From: Zobellia roscoffensis
GTDB lineage: Bacteria > Bacteroidota > Bacteroidia > Flavobacteriales > Flavobacteriaceae
DNA length: 64,000 nt
Direction of reading: 5' to 3'
Assembly (NCBI RefSeq): GCF_015330165.1
Contig: NZ_JADDXT010000002.1
Span: forward strand, 1,548,504-1,612,503
Shown in pieces: positions 61,201 to 64,000 of this stretch; positions within the stretch are counted from its first letter, which is position 1; each line of letters begins with the position of its first letter. The position numbers and the translations under genes are program-made. The notes below the pieces were generated by a model. That model did no database searches and was not told the DNA's origin. It saw nothing but the letters and a program-made list of their open reading frames with translations.

Positions 61201-61384
61201 TCCGGACAGAATAGTGTTTAAAGAAAAGAATGCAACCCTTATCGATTATAAAACAGGCAAGACCAACCCTAAATATAAGGAGCAACTCTATTCCTATGCA
61301 GATGCATTAGCAGATATGGGGTATGTTGTAGAGAATAAAATCATTGTTTACATTAACGAAGAAGTAACACCAGAATTCATATAA
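58232..61384 (+). CDS. AddA/RecB-like UvrD-family helicase-nuclease
   Basis: This 1050-residue protein has Walker A NASAGSGKTHT (25-35), helicase motif Ia ITFTNKAVNEMKHRI, Walker B YFVDEFQDTSTLQW (near 395), motif III GDAKQAIYRWRGG, and motifs V-VI VRIMTVHKSKGLEF and LLYVALTRAEKALY. The C-terminus is a PD-(D/E)xK nuclease (RPDRIV...TLIDYKTGK, about 990-1010). It probably forms the AddAB-type double-strand-break repair enzyme with a partner encoded elsewhere. The frame begins with TTG at 58232; a second TTG at 58277, nearer to the Walker A motif, is an alternative start. Its stop codon is 4 bp before kbl. Confidence 0.9.
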   Translation: MLRTFLELVFCVKKHLQHSTFKIYNASAGSGKTHTLTKEYLKIVLSSSNRFSKILAITFTNKAVNEMKHRILESLAKFGKVDDEATAPPLFLDLKKELGVDATTLRQRSKQTLKEILHNYAFFDISTIDKFTHRLIRTFAKDLKLPQNFEVVLDTDLLLDEAVAKLVHKAGTDKQLTQVLLEFALEKIDDDKSWDIAYDLGNIGKLLFRENHADHLQNLKDKNIEDFVELKKTVRSRIKATQESLVGFASLALQVMDQNGLEFSDFKGKYFPKFMENIAAENLKIDFNAAWKQNFDEAVLYNKSTADATKTTLDELHPQFSEIFNKIKHAFYELSFLKNAYSNLVPLTVLNAIQKEVKNLQNERDQLSIAEFNTIISKEIKNQPAPFIYERLGEKYRHYFVDEFQDTSTLQWNNLIPLIGHALEGEDLQGNRGSLFLVGDAKQAIYRWRGGRAEQFLDLVNESESPFAIPAQTESLPTNWRSYDEVIKFNNDFFTATSPFLNNAMYNNMFVEGNRQGYNSKQGGTVQLNFIEKDEEKSRDEQYCTEVLNTIQTVIEKDYGYEDICILVRGNRQGVLLADFLTQQEIPTISSESLLLNSSDKVRFLANLMAYIGNPTNLQIAYELLTYLSKDGENRHQYIFENLKNVEHLLLKEYQLDVEELKQLSVYDGMERAIRQCNLVEGSDAYVTFFMDFVLETEQKEGTGIQAFLNLWDKKKGKLSISAPDNIDAVRIMTVHKSKGLEFSIVIFPFANEHIYKRMDKKMWLPLNADAFNGFEEILITEKKEVENYGGEAAQVYSEEEHKMELDALNLLYVALTRAEKALYIISEKDLARGQHKTDYYSGLFIEYLKGKSLWSDDDLVYSFGELEKAPAPHQTKEQQDIDYSFTHKDRSSFKILTRSGMLWDTEREAAISKGNLIHYILGYIETQEDIEPALQKAIQQGEIESQEIDEVRDKLLRIVNHPTLQIYYKDSDVIKNEKDIITADGKILRPDRIVFKEKNATLIDYKTGKTNPKYKEQLYSYADALADMGYVVENKIIVYINEEVTPEFI

Positions 61385-61388
61385 CTAT

Positions 61389-62582
61389 ATGTACGGAAAA
61401 ATAAAAGAGCACTTAGAAAAAGAACTTGCAAGCATAAAAGAGGACGGCCTCTATAAAAGTGAACGAATTATAACATCACCGCAAGGGGCAGAAATTAAAA
61501 TTTCCACAGGAGAAGAGGTAATCAACTTCTGTGCTAATAACTATTTGGGTCTTTCGTCACACCCAGAAGTTATACAAGCAGCAAAAGATACTTTAGATAG
61601 CCATGGTTTTGGTATGTCATCGGTACGTTTTATTTGCGGTACGCAAGACATTCACAAGGAACTCGAAAAGAAAATTGCGAATTTCTACGGAACTGAAGAT
61701 ACCATATTATATGCTGCCGCCTTTGATGCCAATGGTGGAGTTTTTGAACCATTGCTAACTTCGGAGGATGCAATAATATCGGATTCGCTCAATCATGCAT
61801 CTATTATTGATGGGGTTAGATTGTGTAAGGCGAAGCGCTATAGATATGCAAATAGCGATATGGCCGACTTAGAAAAGCAATTGAAACAAGCCAATGAAGA
61901 CCAAGCCCGTTTTAAGATAATTGTTACCGATGGCGTTTTCTCTATGGATGGTCTTGTGGCACCTTTAGATAAAATTTGCGACTTGGCAGATAAATATGAT
62001 GCTATGGTTATGATAGATGAATGTCATGCCACAGGTTTTATAGGTCCTACAGGAATAGGTACGCTTGAGGAAAAAGACGTAATGGGCCGTATAGACATTA
62101 TAACCGGCACTTTGGGCAAAGCGCTGGGAGGTGCTATGGGTGGCTATACCACCGGAAAAAAAGAAATCATAGAAATTTTGCGTCAACGTTCTAGACCTTA
62201 TTTGTTTTCCAATTCTTTGGCTCCGGCTATTGTAGGGGCGTCTATAAAGGTTTTTGAGCTGTTGGCAAATGATACATCATTGCGTGATAAAGTACAAGAA
62301 AACGCAACCTATTTTAAAGCCGAAATGAAGAAAGCCGGGTTTGATATTATTGATGGAGACTCGGCTATTGTGCCCGTAATGCTGTATGACGCTAAATTGG
62401 CGCAAGAAATGGCAAGTAAATTATTGAAAAAAGGAATTTATGTTATAGGATTTTTCTTTCCAGTGGTACCAAAAGGTAAGGCAAGAATACGGGTTCAGTT
62501 ATCTGCTGCCCATGAAATCAAGCATTTAGACCGAGCAATCAATGCTTTCATCGAAGTTGGAAAGGACTTAAAAATCGTTTAA
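61389..62582 (+). CDS. kbl: Glycine C-acetyltransferase (2-amino-3-ketobutyrate CoA ligase)
   Basis: This 397-residue PLP enzyme of the alpha-oxoamine synthase family cleaves 2-amino-3-ketobutyrate with CoA to glycine and acetyl-CoA, the second step of threonine breakdown. The PLP lysine is K244 in TGTLGKALGGAMGG; the pyridine Asp lies in MIDECHATG (about 208-216). The length and start MYGKIKEHLEKELASIKEDGLYKSER are those of Kbl, rather than of KAS, BioF or HemA. The gene for threonine dehydrogenase is not in the window. It lies 4 bp after the helicase-nuclease gene. Confidence 0.94.
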   Translation: MYGKIKEHLEKELASIKEDGLYKSERIITSPQGAEIKISTGEEVINFCANNYLGLSSHPEVIQAAKDTLDSHGFGMSSVRFICGTQDIHKELEKKIANFYGTEDTILYAAAFDANGGVFEPLLTSEDAIISDSLNHASIIDGVRLCKAKRYRYANSDMADLEKQLKQANEDQARFKIIVTDGVFSMDGLVAPLDKICDLADKYDAMVMIDECHATGFIGPTGIGTLEEKDVMGRIDIITGTLGKALGGAMGGYTTGKKEIIEILRQRSRPYLFSNSLAPAIVGASIKVFELLANDTSLRDKVQENATYFKAEMKKAGFDIIDGDSAIVPVMLYDAKLAQEMASKLLKKGIYVIGFFFPVVPKGKARIRVQLSAAHEIKHLDRAINAFIEVGKDLKIV

Positions 62583-62630
62583 ATGCATTATTTACGGCAT
62601 TAAGTGCGTTAAAAAAAATAAGAAATTGAT

Positions 62631-62661
62631 TTTGTTAATAATATTTAACAACTTACATTTG
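62631..62661 (+). promoter_or_regulatory. Promoter of the OmpA-family gene
   Basis: TTTG (62631-62634) and TACATTTG (62654-62661) are separated by 19 bp, a textbook Bacteroidota promoter, as expected for a highly expressed outer-membrane protein. Confidence 0.8.
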
Positions 62662-62695
62662 CAGCTAATAAACACTTAAACTTAAAATTTTGAAC

Positions 62696-64000
62696 ATGAA
62701 ACATCTTAGCAAATTATTGGTTGTTGTTGTCCTTATTGTAGGCATCAATAACGTACAAGCGCAAGACGAGAATAATCCATGGCAAGTGCAATTCGGAGTT
62801 AATGCCATAGATGTGTACCCGACAAGCGATGACAATTTCCCGACTCAGACTAGTTCTTTCGGTAATGAGCTTTTCAACGCATCTGACCACTGGAATATTC
62901 TTCCTTCTATCTCTTATGTTGGTGTGTCTAGATCTGTAGGTGACGGTCTTTCTGTTGGCGTTAGAGGATCTTTGAACAAAATCAGCAAATTAGGAGATAT
63001 AGGTGTAGATGATCTTTCGCACTACGCTTTAGATGGTACAATTAAATATAACTTCCTTGACCAAAAAGTAGTTGACCCCTTCGTTGAAGTAGGTGGTGGT
63101 TACACTTGGGTTGATGAAATTGGTGCTGGTACTGTAAATGGTGGTGTTGGTGTAAACTTCTGGTTTACAGAAAACATTGGTCTTACTGTACAGACTACTT
63201 ACAAGCACGCTTTTGAAGATTACGGTCGTAAGCACTGGCAACATTTAGCAGGTATCTCTGTTAAGTTTGGTGGTACTGATACTGACGGTGATGGTGTATA
63301 TGACAAAGATGATGCTTGTCCAGAAGTTGCTGGTTTAGAAGCTTTCAACGGTTGTCCTGATGCTGACGGTGACGGAATCGAAGACAGCAAAGATGCTTGT
63401 CCTAACGAAGCTGGTTCTAAAGAAATGAACGGTTGTCCTGATGCTGACGGTGACGGAGTTGCTGATAAAGATGATAAATGTCCTAACGAAGCTGGATTGG
63501 CTAACCTAGCAGGTTGTCCTGATGCTGACGGTGACGGAGTTGCTGATGGTGACGATGAGTGTCCTAATGAAGCAGGTCCTGCTGAGAACAAAGGATGCCC
63601 ATGGCCTGATACTGATGGTGACGGTGTATTGGACAAAGATGATAAATGTCCAGAGGTTGCAGGTACTGTAGCTAACGCTGGTTGTCCTGAAGTAACTGAA
63701 GAAGTTCAAAAACAATTGAACGACTACGCTAGAACTATCTTGTTTGATACAGGTAAGTCTTCTATCAAAGCTGAGTCTACTTCTGTAATGGTTGACATCA
63801 TCACTATCTTAAAAGAATATCCTAATGCTAAATTTACAGTAGAAGGTCACACAGATAGCGTTGGTAGCCAGAAATTGAACCAAAGCCTTTCTGAGTCAAG
63901 AGCACTTTCTGTAAAAGAGTTCTTAGTAGAAAAAGGTATTGAAGAATTCAGATTGTCTGCTATCGGTTACGGTGAAGACAAGCCAATCGCATCTAACAAC
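62696..64000 (+). CDS. OmpA-family outer-membrane protein with TSP3 repeats, cut by the window edge
   Basis: From the ATG at 62696 the frame stays open for 435 codons to the window end. A signal peptide (cleavage after about residue 23, VQAQ) is followed by an eight-strand-like beta barrel (about 25-190), five calcium-binding thrombospondin type 3 repeats (DxDGDG...DxCP units, about 193-340) and an OmpA peptidoglycan-binding domain (LFDTGKSSIK...VEGHTDSVGSQKLNQSLSESRA, from about 350) that is nearly complete at the edge. Codon use is strongly biased, a sign of high expression. It links the outer membrane to peptidoglycan. Confidence 0.93.
   Translation, partial: MKHLSKLLVVVVLIVGINNVQAQDENNPWQVQFGVNAIDVYPTSDDNFPTQTSSFGNELFNASDHWNILPSISYVGVSRSVGDGLSVGVRGSLNKISKLGDIGVDDLSHYALDGTIKYNFLDQKVVDPFVEVGGGYTWVDEIGAGTVNGGVGVNFWFTENIGLTVQTTYKHAFEDYGRKHWQHLAGISVKFGGTDTDGDGVYDKDDACPEVAGLEAFNGCPDADGDGIEDSKDACPNEAGSKEMNGCPDADGDGVADKDDKCPNEAGLANLAGCPDADGDGVADGDDECPNEAGPAENKGCPWPDTDGDGVLDKDDKCPEVAGTVANAGCPEVTEEVQKQLNDYARTILFDTGKSSIKAESTSVMVDIITILKEYPNAKFTVEGHTDSVGSQKLNQSLSESRALSVKEFLVEKGIEEFRLSAIGYGEDKPIASNN

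Noticed and set aside
63220..63636. 138-residue minus-strand frame rich in Ser and Pro
   Set aside because: It is the mirror of the repeated TSP3 codons of the OmpA-family gene and has no independent support.

Overview
The window looks like the chromosome of a marine-type member of the Flavobacteriaceae (Bacteroidota), near the Zobellia/Maribacter/Arenibacter group; the genus is an inference. Reasons: AT-rich DNA; promoters of the Bacteroidota type (TAnnTTTG at -7, TTG near -33); almost no Shine-Dalgarno sequences; and typical gene sets (acpP-fabF-rnc-IPExxxVDY-pyk, DUF177-rpmF-fabH-accB-accC, OmpA with TSP3 repeats, DUF3857 and DUF5117-type proteins). I saw no insertion sequence, prophage, tRNA, rRNA or CRISPR array. 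Region 1 (1-20351) is a complete nitrate assimilation island. It encodes siroheme nitrite reductase NirBD with DUF4202, siroheme methyltransferase CobA, the transporter NarK with an FNR-like regulator, an ABC nitrate importer (lipoprotein, permease, two ATPases), an outer-membrane porin, a NarL-type response regulator, a GH13 amylase-family protein, an 1176-residue nitrate reductase fused to its own NAD(P)H-flavin electron-input module, and a nitrite-reductase-like protein with a rubredoxin tail. A 16-bp palindrome, TACGTAnnnnTACGTA, recurs in the intergenic regions of this island and in no other intergenic region of the window that I noticed. It is probably the operator of a nitrate regulon. 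Region 2 (20390-34740) has a Kelch lipoprotein, a three-gene operon (threonine-synthase-like PLP enzyme, DUF1611 P-loop protein, dipeptide epimerase), a large zinc metalloprotease lipoprotein, a TSUP permease, a sodium:solute symporter, a small lipoprotein and a giant TPR/DUF3857/transglutaminase protein. Region 3 (34742-43925) has ribE, pdxA, the fatty-acid initiation cluster, a DAO-family oxidoreductase and a sugar-acid dehydratase with a GreA-like partner. Region 4 (43946-54639) has small envelope and stress genes, an AraC regulator, a LOV-like PAS protein without the photoactive cysteine, the pyk-to-acpP block, purN, a viroplasmin-type RNase H and a PfkB sugar kinase. Region 5 (54685-64000) has a purF-type gene and then, in 965 bp without a protein gene, four tandem copies of an unrecognised small RNA gene (about 71 nt each). 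Each copy has a -7 element 6-7 bp upstream (the fourth imperfect) and its own covarying terminator hairpin. This array is the best candidate for something undescribed. sodA/B, an AddA-like helicase-nuclease, kbl and a truncated OmpA-family gene follow.
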